Shown here: piece after piece, positions 42,406-50,741 of the stretch
How positions within the stretch are numbered: position 1 is the first letter of the stretch
Layout: each line of letters starts with the position of its first letter
From: Pedobacter sp. ISL-64
GTDB lineage: Bacteria > Bacteroidota > Bacteroidia > Sphingobacteriales > Sphingobacteriaceae
Length of the DNA stretch: 64,000 nucleotides
Reading direction: 5' to 3'
Assembly (NCBI RefSeq): GCF_018613605.1
Contig: NZ_JAGGPU010000002.1
Location: 186,001-250,000, forward strand
Program-made: the position numbers and the translations under genes
Notes under the pieces: generated by a model
Databases searched by the model: none
What the model was told of the DNA's origin: nothing
What the model saw: only the letters and a program-made list of their open reading frames with translations

Positions 42406-42744
42406 ATGAAAAGATATTGTTTAGCACTGGATCTCGTTGATGATCCAAAACTCATAGCGGAGTATGAAGCTTATCACCTTAACGGTTGGCCTGAAATTAA
42501 GCGGAGTATTATCGAATCGGGGGTTTTGGAAATGGAAATATACCGCATTTCGAATCGTTTGTTCATGATTATGGAAACTGAGAATGATTTCAGTTTTGAA
42601 AAAAAAACAGCTATGGATATTGCTAACCCTAAGGTGAAAGAGTGGGAAGAACTGATGTGGAAATATCAGCAGGCATTACCCTTGGCAAAGCCGGGAGAAA
42701 AGTGGCTGCTAATGAAAAATATATTTAAGTTAAACGAATTGTGA
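42406..42744 (+). CDS. L-rhamnose/L-fucose mutarotase family protein
   Basis: 112 residues, full length for the RhaM/FucU-like DUF718 family of dimeric alpha/beta barrel mutarotases. Motifs are 'YCLALDLVDDPKLIAEYEAYHLNGWPEI' (His in YHxxxWPE), 'GVLEMEIYRISNRLFMIMET', and 'VKEWEELMWKYQQALP' with the conserved WEELMxxYQ. It interconverts alpha and beta anomers of a 6-deoxysugar. The fucosidase 30 bp upstream and AKR 1 bp downstream argue for L-fucose rather than L-rhamnose as substrate (inference). Confidence 0.92.
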   Translation: MKRYCLALDLVDDPKLIAEYEAYHLNGWPEIKRSIIESGVLEMEIYRISNRLFMIMETENDFSFEKKTAMDIANPKVKEWEELMWKYQQALPLAKPGEKWLLMKNIFKLNEL

Positions 42745-42745
42745 T

Positions 42746-43801
42746 ATGAAAAAGTCGAACTGGCACATGCACACCGAACAGATTGATTTCCAGCTGCCCG
42801 CTGTTGTTTTTGGAACAAGCAGTTTGGGCAATCTTTATCAGTCCGTTGATTACTCTGTAAAGTTGGCTATTGTTGAGGCTTGTGTAAAATCGGCCAAGCC
42901 AGTTGCATTCTTTGATACCGCAGGTAAATATGGGGCTGGCCTCGCGCTAGAATCATTAGGGAAATGCCTTGCTGATTTAAATGTTGATAAAGAAAATGTG
43001 GTGATCAGCAATAAGCTTGGCTGGTATAGAACAGAACTTTTGACTCCTGAGCCAACATTTGAACCAGGCATATGGAAAAATATCGGGCATGATGCCGTAC
43101 AGATGATCAGTTATGAAGGGATAATGAAATGTTTTGAACAGGGTAATCATTTGCTGGGCGATTATCATGCCCAAATGGTTTCTGTACATGATCCTGACGA
43201 ATACCTGTTGGCAGCTGATAACAGATCGGATTACGAAGAAAGATATCAGCACATTATCGAAGCCTATAGGGCATTAGGCGATCTAAAGTCAGCTGGTTTA
43301 GTATCTTCTATTGGGGTAGGGGCAAAAGACTGGAAAGTAATCGAGCTGATTACAAAAGATGTGGCGCTGGACTGGGTAATGATTGCCAATAGTTTAACCT
43401 TAAAGTCACATCCTAAAGCACTGGTGGCTTTTGTAAAACAGCTAAATCAAAAGAACGTACAGGTAATTAACTCGGCTGTGTTTAACGGAGGGTTTTTAAC
43501 AGGAGGCGATTTTTTCAATTATCAGCAGGTTGATCGTGATACAGTATCGGGAAAAGCACTACTCGATTGGAGGAACGAATTTTTTAAAGTTTGTGATGAG
43601 TTTGATGTGCTACCGGCTGAAGCCTGTTTTAATTTCTCTTTCCAGTTTCCTGGGGTGAAAAGCATTGCCTTAAATACTACACGACCTGAGAAAGTTGCCG
43701 CCAATGTTGCCCTTGCCGCAAAAGAGCTGCCCTTAGCCTTTTGGACTGAAATGCAGCACCGTGGGTTAATCGAAACCGAATCATTTAATTACAGTATCTA
43801 A
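42746..43801 (+). CDS. Aldo/keto reductase, probable L-fucose (D-threo-aldose) dehydrogenase
   Basis: 351 residues. Aldo-keto reductase barrel: 'LPAVVFGTSSLGNLYQSV', 'FFDTAGKYGAGLALESLGKCL' (catalytic Asp and Tyr), 'VVISNKLGW' (Lys), 'QMVSVHDPDEYLLAA' (His), 'LKSAGLVSSIGVGAKDW', 'LDWVMIANSLTL', and 'VKSIALNTTRPEKVAANVALA' (NADP loop). The layout matches D-threo-aldose 1-dehydrogenases that oxidise L-fucose to its lactone. The ATG comes 1 bp after the mutarotase stop, so the two are certainly one transcript. No lactonase gene follows directly. Confidence 0.9.
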   Translation: MKKSNWHMHTEQIDFQLPAVVFGTSSLGNLYQSVDYSVKLAIVEACVKSAKPVAFFDTAGKYGAGLALESLGKCLADLNVDKENVVISNKLGWYRTELLTPEPTFEPGIWKNIGHDAVQMISYEGIMKCFEQGNHLLGDYHAQMVSVHDPDEYLLAADNRSDYEERYQHIIEAYRALGDLKSAGLVSSIGVGAKDWKVIELITKDVALDWVMIANSLTLKSHPKALVAFVKQLNQKNVQVINSAVFNGGFLTGGDFFNYQQVDRDTVSGKALLDWRNEFFKVCDEFDVLPAEACFNFSFQFPGVKSIALNTTRPEKVAANVALAAKELPLAFWTEMQHRGLIETESFNYSI

Positions 43802-43840
43802 GTAATAAATCTTAGGTTTTACTTAAAACCAAAAAAGGTT

Positions 43841-43968
43841 TATCATAAATTGTCATCCTGAGCTTGTCGAAGGACCTTTTTTAATCTCTTAAAAGGCGTT
43901 TCGACAGGCTCTCTGTAGGAGTCCTTTGGACAACGTGACAAACTCGAAGTAAATTACAATTTATGATA
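43841..43968. repeat. 128-bp palindromic element with 13-bp terminal inverted repeats
   Basis: TATCATAAATTGT (43841-43853) and ACAATTTATGATA (43956-43968) are perfect inverted ends. Inside are GTCATCCTGAGCTTGTCGAA and a partly complementary TTTCGACAGGCTC, plus GTCCTTTGGACAACGTGAC near the right end. It sits between convergent genes. The 'gtcatcctgagc..tcgaagg' core is a common intergenic repeat type in bacterial genomes. Confidence 0.75.
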
Positions 43969-43988
43969 CAGCCTCTTTGTATTTTTTG

Positions 43989-44603
43989 TTAATCGATGAA
44001 TTGTATCTGTTGTACCATGTAGGCCTTCCCAAATTTCTGCGGATCGTGTACCACTGTTGCCTTAATGGCCTTCCATTTTGGCCGTTGTCCTTTTTGCCAG
44101 TTTGCACGGATTTCCTGTACATTTAGCCATATTTCTTCGAGTTCGTTCTGTATGGTACTGTCTTCATAAGTGAGCTGTAACTTATCAGGAACCATATAAT
44201 AGTTATTTCCTGTTTTGCTTAGTCTTATTACGGGTCCGCCAGGTACATATGAGGTAATCAGCTGAACAGGAAATGATTCAATTCCTTTGTATTGCTCTTT
44301 GCTAATTATCTTTTCGAAAATAAAGTAGTATTCAGGCCCGTCTTGAAGTGGTTCTTTATCGCGGTTGAATCTGGCTTTAACGCGGTAAGAATAACCAGGT
44401 TCTCTTTGGTCAAAACCTACAAGAGAGGCACCCGCATCTACATTGCCTGGCAACTTTAAAAGCACATCATTATCTGCAGCATAATGAGGGCTTACCTGCA
44501 GTTCAACTTCCTGTCCGTTTTTTAAGTTCAGCGGACCATATCTTTCCGATTTTTTACATGAAACAAGTGCAAAGGCTACAAAAAGAAAAAGTAGGTTTTT
44601 CAT
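43989..44603 (-). CDS. Lipoprotein of unknown function
   Basis: 204 residues. The N-terminus is a clear lipoprotein signal with lipobox VSCKK (FLFVAFALVSC). The remainder is beta-rich by eye ('NGQEVELQVSPHY', 'PGYSYRVKARFNRD', 'YYMVPDKLQLTYED'), with a C-terminal 'IWLNVQEIRANWQKGQRPKWKAIKATVVHDP'. No enzyme motif is visible and I cannot name the family with confidence; the 'EPGYSYRVK' stretch is only loosely like DUF4377. It stands alone, convergent with the AKR gene and divergent from the SDR at 44813. Confidence 0.8.
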   Translation of the reverse strand: MKNLLFLFVAFALVSCKKSERYGPLNLKNGQEVELQVSPHYAADNDVLLKLPGNVDAGASLVGFDQREPGYSYRVKARFNRDKEPLQDGPEYYFIFEKIISKEQYKGIESFPVQLITSYVPGGPVIRLSKTGNNYYMVPDKLQLTYEDSTIQNELEEIWLNVQEIRANWQKGQRPKWKAIKATVVHDPQKFGKAYMVQQIQFID

Positions 44604-44812
44604 AGGTGAGTGGTTTTTAGACTAATGGTTCCTCATAAAACGTAAAAACATCCATAAACGCTACAACAGATTGATCATCTTTCGGGTTGTTGTTAAATAT
44701 TCAAACTGATAATTTAGCTAAACCTTAAAATGTGCTAATAGTCCCGTGTTTTGTATAAATCGGTCTTGGCGCGCTACAATACCTTTGTTATCAATATTTA
44801 ACAAAGAAAAAA

Positions 44813-45631
44813 ATGTCGAAAATAATTTTAATTACCGGTGCTTCACGTGGCTTTGGTAAAATCTGGGCAAAGGCCCTTTTAGAACGTGGCGATAAAGTAG
44901 CTGCAACCGCAAGAAATACAGCAGATTTAAATGATTTGGTAGAAGCTTATGGCGATGCCGTGTTGCCGCTTCAATTGGATGTAAACGATAGAGATGCCTG
45001 TTTTGCCGTAGTTGAAAAAGTTAAGCAGCACTTTGGCCGCGTTGATGTATTGATCAATAATGCAGGATTTGGTTTGTTTGGTGCCATAGAAGAAACGACT
45101 GAACAACAGGCCCGTGCACAAATGGAAACCAATTTTTTTGGTCTGCTGTGGGTAACACAAGCAATTGTTCCGGTAATGCGCGAACAGAAAGCCGGGCACA
45201 TTATCCAGGTTTCTAGCTTCCTGGGTTTGGTGAGTTTGCCTGTTCTGGGTTTATACAATGCCTCGAAATACGCCGTTAACGGCTTAAGTGAAACCTTGGC
45301 TACAGAAGTAAAAGGTTTTGGCATTAAGGTAAGTTTAATCGAACCAAATGGTTTTTCTACCGATTGGTCGGGTGCTTCAGCTTTCCAAACAGCGCCGCTA
45401 GAAGTATATGCTCCAGTTAAAAAAGCATTTTTTGATGCTTCAACACCCGATAGTTGGGGCAAACCAGAAGCAACCGTACCCGCTGTATTGGCATTGATCG
45501 ACAGTCTTAATCCTCCTTTACACTTCTTGTTGGGTAAAGTGGCTCTACCAGGTGTTAAACAGGTTTATGCAGAACGTTTGGCTGAATTTGATGAATGGGC
45601 TGAAGTAGCTACGAATGCGCACGGTCATTAA
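44813..45631 (+). CDS. SDR family oxidoreductase
   Basis: 272-residue classical SDR: TGASRGFG at residues 8-15, 'LQLDVNDRDAC', NNAGFG at 82-87, catalytic Ser135 in 'IQVSSFLG', Tyr148 and Lys152 in YNASK, then 'LIEPNGFSTDWSG'. The active site is complete. It has a different promoter from the SDRs of the left block: a perfect Bacteroidota -7 box TACCTTTG at 44780-44787, 25 bp before the start, and no 21-bp-repeat operator. The AraC gene at 45707 follows on the same strand. Confidence 0.94.
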   Translation: MSKIILITGASRGFGKIWAKALLERGDKVAATARNTADLNDLVEAYGDAVLPLQLDVNDRDACFAVVEKVKQHFGRVDVLINNAGFGLFGAIEETTEQQARAQMETNFFGLLWVTQAIVPVMREQKAGHIIQVSSFLGLVSLPVLGLYNASKYAVNGLSETLATEVKGFGIKVSLIEPNGFSTDWSGASAFQTAPLEVYAPVKKAFFDASTPDSWGKPEATVPAVLALIDSLNPPLHFLLGKVALPGVKQVYAERLAEFDEWAEVATNAHGH

Positions 45632-45706
45632 TAAATCATTTAAAACCTTTAACTACAAGCTGTACGGGGTAATTGTGTAGCTTGTAGTTAATTATTATTC
45701 AAAGGG

Positions 45707-46597
45707 ATGAAACACTATAAAAATTTAGCCGAATTACACCGAGAAAATGCATTTCCACCACCCGAGAACCCATTGTTTAGCATTTACAAATGCGACCATA
45801 TGTGTACCATGGGCGACCGGGAGTTTACGAGCGATTTCTATATGATCGGTTTTAAAAAGATTATTGCAGGACAAATCCTTTATGGACGTACAAAATACGA
45901 CCACGAGAGTGGTTCAATGATGTTCTTTAAACCCAATCAGGTAATCGAAATGAAAAACCTGGAGATGGATGAAGATGGTTTTTTGATTTTTATTCATGAA
46001 GATTTTTTGAATGGGCATATGTTGCATGATACCATCAAAAAATACCACTACTTCGATTATGAAACCAACGAAGCGCTACATCTCTCGCCCAGTGAAGAAA
46101 GCACTGTATGGGAGCTGTATCATAAAATTGAAACCGAATACCGAAACAACCAGGATGAATATAGTCGCGAATTGATTTTGGCCAATGTAGATACTTTGCT
46201 TAAGTACAGTCAACGTTTTTACAAAAGGCAATTTCTTAACCGTACAGAAATTTCGGGCAAAACAGTAACCAGGTTTAATGAAGAAATAAATAAATACGTT
46301 GCTAATGGATTATTGGCTACTAAAGGTTTGCCATCAGTGCATGATATGGCAGCGCGTTTAAACATTTCGGCAGGTTATTTAACAGATGTTTTAAAACAGG
46401 AGAGTGGAAAAACGGCTTTAGAACATATCCATATTTACCTGATATCTGAAGCAAAAAATCGTTTGATCGGTGAAAATAGATCGGTTTCGGAGATTGCTTA
46501 TGCATTGGGATTTGAGAACCTTTCTTATTTCTCGCGTTTATTTAAAAAAGAGGTTGGTATTAGTCCGAATACATTTAAAAAGCAGTTGCTGAATTGA
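45707..46597 (+). CDS. AraC family transcriptional regulator
   Basis: 296 residues. N-terminal sensing domain ('FYMIGFKKIIAGQILYGRTKYD', 'GSMMFFKPNQVIEMKNLEM'), C-terminal AraC domain with 'VHDMAARLNISAGYLTDVLK' and 'IAYALGFENLSYFSRLFKK' followed by 'GISPNTFKKQ'. It belongs to a different subgroup from the four regulators of the left block. Seventy-five base pairs after the SDR at 44813, on the same strand, so an SDR-AraC pair is likely; such pairs are common in Bacteroidota. Confidence 0.93.
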   Translation: MKHYKNLAELHRENAFPPPENPLFSIYKCDHMCTMGDREFTSDFYMIGFKKIIAGQILYGRTKYDHESGSMMFFKPNQVIEMKNLEMDEDGFLIFIHEDFLNGHMLHDTIKKYHYFDYETNEALHLSPSEESTVWELYHKIETEYRNNQDEYSRELILANVDTLLKYSQRFYKRQFLNRTEISGKTVTRFNEEINKYVANGLLATKGLPSVHDMAARLNISAGYLTDVLKQESGKTALEHIHIYLISEAKNRLIGENRSVSEIAYALGFENLSYFSRLFKKEVGISPNTFKKQLLN

Positions 46598-46603
46598 CGT
46601 TTT

Positions 46604-46925
46604 AACCGCAAAGGGCGCTAAGAGGGGCGCAGAGAGCCCAAAGTTAGGCCTATTGTTGGTCAGGATTTGCGATCCAGACCCCGAGTGCTACGGATTTACA
46701 ATCCGTTTTTTAGCTATTTATTTGTCCTGCAGGTCTAGAAGAGGGGCACAGAGGCACCAAGGCATGTTGGTTTCTGTCGCAAAATAGACTTCGGACTCCC
46801 GACTCCCGATTTCGGACTATTTCCATCCTTTAACCACTAAGGCACAGCGCGCATAAAGGCATATTTCTTTCTTTGCACGATAGATTCTGGACTTCTGACT
46901 CCCGGCTCCTGACTAAAAGAACCAC
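46604..46925. repeat. Dispersed intergenic repeat, copy 1
   Basis: Starts with ACCGCAAAGGGCGCTAAGAG. It continues with a hairpin-forming GGTCAGGATTTGCGATCCAG (46659-46678), then GTGCTACGGATTTACAATCC, GGTCTAGAAGA, and 'catcc..taacCACTAAGGCA'. The order and much of the sequence recur at 50540-50735. Tracts such as 'gactcccgactcccg' (46790-46810) are low-complexity. No gene between 46598 and 47008. Confidence 0.7.
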
Positions 46926-47008
46926 TCATCCCCCAAAACCCTACGCTCCTGTACTTTATCTTTTTTCTTAAAATTAGTTTTCGTTGCTTTGTTTGGAACA
47001 GAAAATTT

Positions 47009-48070
47009 TTGGAAAAGAAACCCTACATATCGCTTTATTGGAAATGTCAGCTAATTGGCTGGTGTGTGGCCGCTTTGTATTGGGGATTTCAAGGTTGGTC
47101 TGCAGCTGGTAATTTCAGATTCGATATGGCTGTTGTACAGTTTGTTTCGGATGTGATCATGTACATTTTGATTACCCATTTGTACCGTAATTTTGCAAAT
47201 AAAAACCATTGGCAAGACCTGGCGCTTCAAAAACTGATCTGGCGGATGTTGATCGTTATTCCAGTAATGGGTATTTTTTATGCCATAATTACGGTTAGTA
47301 AGTTGTACCTGGTGAGATTACTGTTTCTAAGCCACCCACACCAGTCGTTTGCTGATTTTTTTAGTTTAAATGCAGTAGGTATTTTTGTTGCTGGTATCCG
47401 CTTAATGGCCATATGGCTTTTAGCCTACCACCTTTACCACTACGCAAAACGGGAAATGCGGTTATCAGTAGAAAATGCCAGATTGGAGCTTAGCTTTAAA
47501 CAGTCGCAACTGGATAATCTTTCTGCTCAGTTAAATCCCCATTTTTTGTTCAATGCACTCAATAACATAAAATCTTTGGTATATACCCGGCCCGATGCAG
47601 CGGGTAGGGCAATCGATCTGCTAAGCGAACTGTTGCGCAGTGGATTGTATAAAGGCAGCGCCATGCTGATCAGGTTAAATGAAGAAATAGACCTGGTGAA
47701 AGATTACCTGGAGTTAGAAGGTTTGAGGATGCAAGAAAGATTACAATACGATTTGGATATCGATATTTCGCTCTCTGCGCTGATGGTGCCACGCTTATGC
47801 ATTCAAACATTGGTAGAAAATGCGGTAAAACATGGAGTTGCATTAGAAAAGCAGGGCGGGAAGATTGAGGTAATAATTAACGAACAGAATGGATTGGTAA
47901 GCATCCGTGTTTTAAACCCTGGAAAGTTGGAACCAAATAAAACGGTGGCGGGCATAGGACTGCAGAACCTGAAAGAACGGCTCGATCTCAGTTACCAGCA
48001 CCATGCATCTTTCAGCCTGTATGAAATGGAGCAAAAGGTTTGCGCCGAAATTAAAATCCCAATCAGATGA
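47009..48070 (+). CDS. Sensor histidine kinase, LytS-like (His_kinase) type
   Basis: 353 residues. Four membrane helices (about 10-35, 38-60, 75-100, 118-145) make a small sensor with no large periplasmic domain. After a coiled segment (about 150-172) comes 'LDNLSAQLNPHFLFNALNNI' (phosphoacceptor His), 'IQTLVENAVKHGV' (N box) and 'VAGIGLQNLKERLDL' (G box). It is the cognate kinase of the LytTR regulator at 48067, whose ATG overlaps its stop by 4 bp (ATGA). The start as listed is the first in-frame codon after a repeat-rich gap and is a TTG; real initiation could be close by. Confidence 0.92.
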   Translation: MEKKPYISLYWKCQLIGWCVAALYWGFQGWSAAGNFRFDMAVVQFVSDVIMYILITHLYRNFANKNHWQDLALQKLIWRMLIVIPVMGIFYAIITVSKLYLVRLLFLSHPHQSFADFFSLNAVGIFVAGIRLMAIWLLAYHLYHYAKREMRLSVENARLELSFKQSQLDNLSAQLNPHFLFNALNNIKSLVYTRPDAAGRAIDLLSELLRSGLYKGSAMLIRLNEEIDLVKDYLELEGLRMQERLQYDLDIDISLSALMVPRLCIQTLVENAVKHGVALEKQGGKIEVIINEQNGLVSIRVLNPGKLEPNKTVAGIGLQNLKERLDLSYQHHASFSLYEMEQKVCAEIKIPIR

Positions 48071-48759
48071 GCAACATTAGAACACTGATTGTTGACGATG
48101 AACGTGGCGCAAGGCAGGAACTGATAAGGATGTTAAAAAGCTATCCGCAGGTTACGGTATTGGGTGAGGCTGCCAATGCTGATGAAGCCGAGCAACTTAT
48201 CGGACTTTTAAAGCCCGACCTGATTTTTTTGGATATACAGATGCCTGGCCGTTCGGGTTTCGACCTGTTGGAGAATTTGGTACATGTGCCGCAGGTGATT
48301 TTTGTAACCGCTTTCGACAGTTATGCGGTGCAGGCTTTTGAAGTAAGCGCCATGGATTACCTGATGAAGCCCATACGGGAGGAACGCTTTAAAAGTGCAA
48401 TGGATAAAGCCATAGAAAAGATCGGTGCGAATGATGGAGCAGCTGTTTTTATAAAGGATAGGAGCAAACACCACCTCATTAAATGGAAAGATGTGCATCT
48501 GGTCGAGTCGGTAGAGAATTACGCCAGGCTCTTTTTCGGGCAAGAGCAGGTATTGCTCAAAACCTCATTAAACAAACTCGAAGATAACCCCGATTGTGAA
48601 AGATTTTTTAGAGCCGGCAGAAGTATATTGTTTAACCTCGACTACATCAGTTCGGTAAAAAAAGATGATGAGGGGATGTTTGTAGAACTTAAAACGGGAA
48701 ATTTAATCAGAATATCAGAACGGCAGGCTGTTAAATTACGGAGCCTCATTAAAACATAA
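48067..48759 (+). CDS. LytTR-family response regulator
   Basis: 230 residues. REC domain with 'IVDDERGARQEL', the phosphoacceptor Asp in 'PDLIFLDIQMPGRSG', Thr in 'VIFVTAFDSYAVQAF' and Lys in 'YLMKPIREERF'. The LytTR domain has 'FIKDRSKHHLIKWKDVHLVES', 'FFRAGRSILFNLDYI' and 'VELKTGNLIRISERQAVKLR'. Translation is coupled to the kinase by a 4-bp overlap. The hydrolase at 48777 follows after 17 bp and probably shares the transcript or is its target. Confidence 0.95.
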   Translation: MSNIRTLIVDDERGARQELIRMLKSYPQVTVLGEAANADEAEQLIGLLKPDLIFLDIQMPGRSGFDLLENLVHVPQVIFVTAFDSYAVQAFEVSAMDYLMKPIREERFKSAMDKAIEKIGANDGAAVFIKDRSKHHLIKWKDVHLVESVENYARLFFGQEQVLLKTSLNKLEDNPDCERFFRAGRSILFNLDYISSVKKDDEGMFVELKTGNLIRISERQAVKLRSLIKT

Positions 48760-48776
48760 ATTATAATTTTTTGATC

Positions 48777-50534
48777 ATGAAAATAAACTTAGTAAAACTG
48801 GGTATGGCTGCGCTATGCCTCGTAATGGGCATTGAAGCCTTTCCACAGCAAAAACTAACCTTACCAGATACCACTAATTATATCATCAATGATAGCGTGA
48901 TGATTAAAACAAAATACGGCATTACTTTATCTGCTGTAGTGGTGAGGAAAAAAGGTATGCCGCAGAAATTACCTGCCGCACTCTTTTATTTTATCTATTC
49001 CAACACCAATAGAAGTTTGATGGAAGCCAAATACGCTGCCGATCATGGTTATGTAGGCATTGTTGCTGATGCCAGAGGGAAACGGCTCAGTCCCGATAGG
49101 CCCGAACCTTATGAGCATGAAGGACAGGATGTGAATGCGGTTATCGATTGGATCACCAATCAATCATGGAGTGATGGCAGGGTTGGCATGTATGGAGGAA
49201 GTTATTCTGGTTTTGCACAATGGGCTGCCACCAAGCACCTGCATCTGGCGCTTAAAACCATTGTACCTTATGTAGCTGCAATTCCAGGGCTTGGCTTACC
49301 CATGGAAAATAATGTTTTTTTAACAGCCAATTATCAATGGGCATTTTACATCACCAATAACAAATACACGGATGATGCTGTGAATAACGATAATGCCCGC
49401 TGGCGCAGGATGCGGAATAACTGGTGGGAAAGTGGGGTTGCTTACAATAAGGTCGACAGCATTGACGGTACACCAAATCCATTGTTGCAGAAGTGGCTTA
49501 GTCACCCCGATTACGATGCCTACTGGCAGTCGATGGTGCCTTATGGTAAAGAATTTAAACACATTAATATTCCAGTACTTAGTATTACCGGCTATTATGA
49601 TGATGGACAGGTTTCGGCATTGGAATACCTCCGCGAACATTATAAGTATAATCCCTCGGCCGAACATTATTTAATTATAGGCCCTTATGATCATTTTGGA
49701 TCACAGATAGGTGGAGTAGCTATGCTAAGGGACTATGAGGTAGATTCAATAGCACTAATCAATACCCGCGAAATCACTTTCCAATGGCTCGATTATATTC
49801 TTAAAGGCGGAAAGAAACCCACACTGATAAAAGATAAGATCAATTATGAGGTCATGGGCGCAAATAAGTGGAAGCATGCACCTTCATTGGTAAAAATGGA
49901 AGATCACCGTATCCGGTTTTATCTGGATAGTATAAACGGAACGATGCTGTTATCGCAGCAAAAGCCAGCTGAACAAATTTTTATGCATCAACAGGTTGAT
50001 CTGGCAGACAGAACCACATTCTACAATGATTATTACCCTGATCCGATCATCAAAAAAGAAATCGACAGATCCAATGGGCTGTTTTTTATTACGGAGCCAT
50101 TTAATAAAGCCGTTTCAGTATCAGGTGCGCTAGAGGGACAGCTTAAAGCCATCATAAACAAAAGGGATATGGATGTAGGCCTGGTTCTTTATGAAGTTAC
50201 GCCCTCAGGCGAATATTTCCAGCTCTCTTATTATTTAGGAAGAGCCAGTTACGCATACGATATGAGTAAAAGAAACTTGCTTAAACCTGGGAAATTAGAA
50301 ACCATACCTTTTTATAGATCGAGAGTATTCAGTAAGCAGCTGCAAAAAGGGAGCAGATTGCTTTTAGTGCTCAATATTGATAAAAATCCTTTTGCACAGA
50401 TCAATTATGGAACTGGTAAGGATGTGAGTAAAGAAACCATAAAAGATGCAGGCACTCCACTCAAAATTAAATGGTCTACACTGAGTTTTATTGAGCTTGG
50501 TTTTTCGGTAGATGAAAAAAGTTTGTTTAAATAA
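48777..50534 (+). CDS. CocE/NonD family hydrolase (X-Pro dipeptidyl-peptidase S15 fold)
   Basis: About 585 residues. Signal peptide (KLGMAALCLVMGIEAFPQ), then an alpha/beta-hydrolase domain ('VMIKTKYGITLSAVVVRKKG', 'YVGIVADARGKRLSPDRPEPYEHEGQD') with the nucleophile elbow GGSYSGF, probable Ser142. The acid lies in 'ITGYYDDGQ' and the His in 'IIGPYDHFGSQ'. A helical cap and a C-terminal jelly-roll (from about 430, 'VSVSGALEGQLKAII') complete the S15/CocE layout. It hydrolyses an ester, amide or peptide bond in the periplasm; specificity cannot be told. It follows the LytTR pair closely. I use the ATG at 48777. Confidence 0.92.
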   Translation: MKINLVKLGMAALCLVMGIEAFPQQKLTLPDTTNYIINDSVMIKTKYGITLSAVVVRKKGMPQKLPAALFYFIYSNTNRSLMEAKYAADHGYVGIVADARGKRLSPDRPEPYEHEGQDVNAVIDWITNQSWSDGRVGMYGGSYSGFAQWAATKHLHLALKTIVPYVAAIPGLGLPMENNVFLTANYQWAFYITNNKYTDDAVNNDNARWRRMRNNWWESGVAYNKVDSIDGTPNPLLQKWLSHPDYDAYWQSMVPYGKEFKHINIPVLSITGYYDDGQVSALEYLREHYKYNPSAEHYLIIGPYDHFGSQIGGVAMLRDYEVDSIALINTREITFQWLDYILKGGKKPTLIKDKINYEVMGANKWKHAPSLVKMEDHRIRFYLDSINGTMLLSQQKPAEQIFMHQQVDLADRTTFYNDYYPDPIIKKEIDRSNGLFFITEPFNKAVSVSGALEGQLKAIINKRDMDVGLVLYEVTPSGEYFQLSYYLGRASYAYDMSKRNLLKPGKLETIPFYRSRVFSKQLQKGSRLLLVLNIDKNPFAQINYGTGKDVSKETIKDAGTPLKIKWSTLSFIELGFSVDEKSLFK

Positions 50535-50539
50535 TGTAG

Positions 50540-50735
50540 CGGGTCTGGATTTGCAATCCAGACCTAAATGCTAAGGATTTGCAATTCGTTTTTAATTATT
50601 TATTCCACAGATCTAGAAGATGAACGCAGAGCCAATTCCAGCATCTATCTTACATTTTCCATCCAATAACTAAGGCAAGAAGCACACAAGGGCATGTTTC
50701 TTCTGCAGTATAGACTTTGAACTAATCCATCTTAC
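50540..50735. repeat. Dispersed intergenic repeat, copy 2
   Basis: GGTCTGGATT (50542-50551) and AATCCAGACC (50555-50564) form a perfect 10-bp hairpin with a 3-nt loop. It could also terminate the hydrolase gene. The following 'aatgctaaggatttgcaat', 'agatctagaaga', 'ccatccaataactaaggca' and 'gcatgtttctt' run parallel to the 46604-46925 element. Confidence 0.7.
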
Positions 50736-50741
50736 ATCCCT

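Noticed and set aside
46780..46920. Repeated 'gactcccgactcccg' tracts as a possible CRISPR or VNTR
   Set aside because: The units are short, irregular and without spacers; low-complexity sequence within the dispersed repeat.
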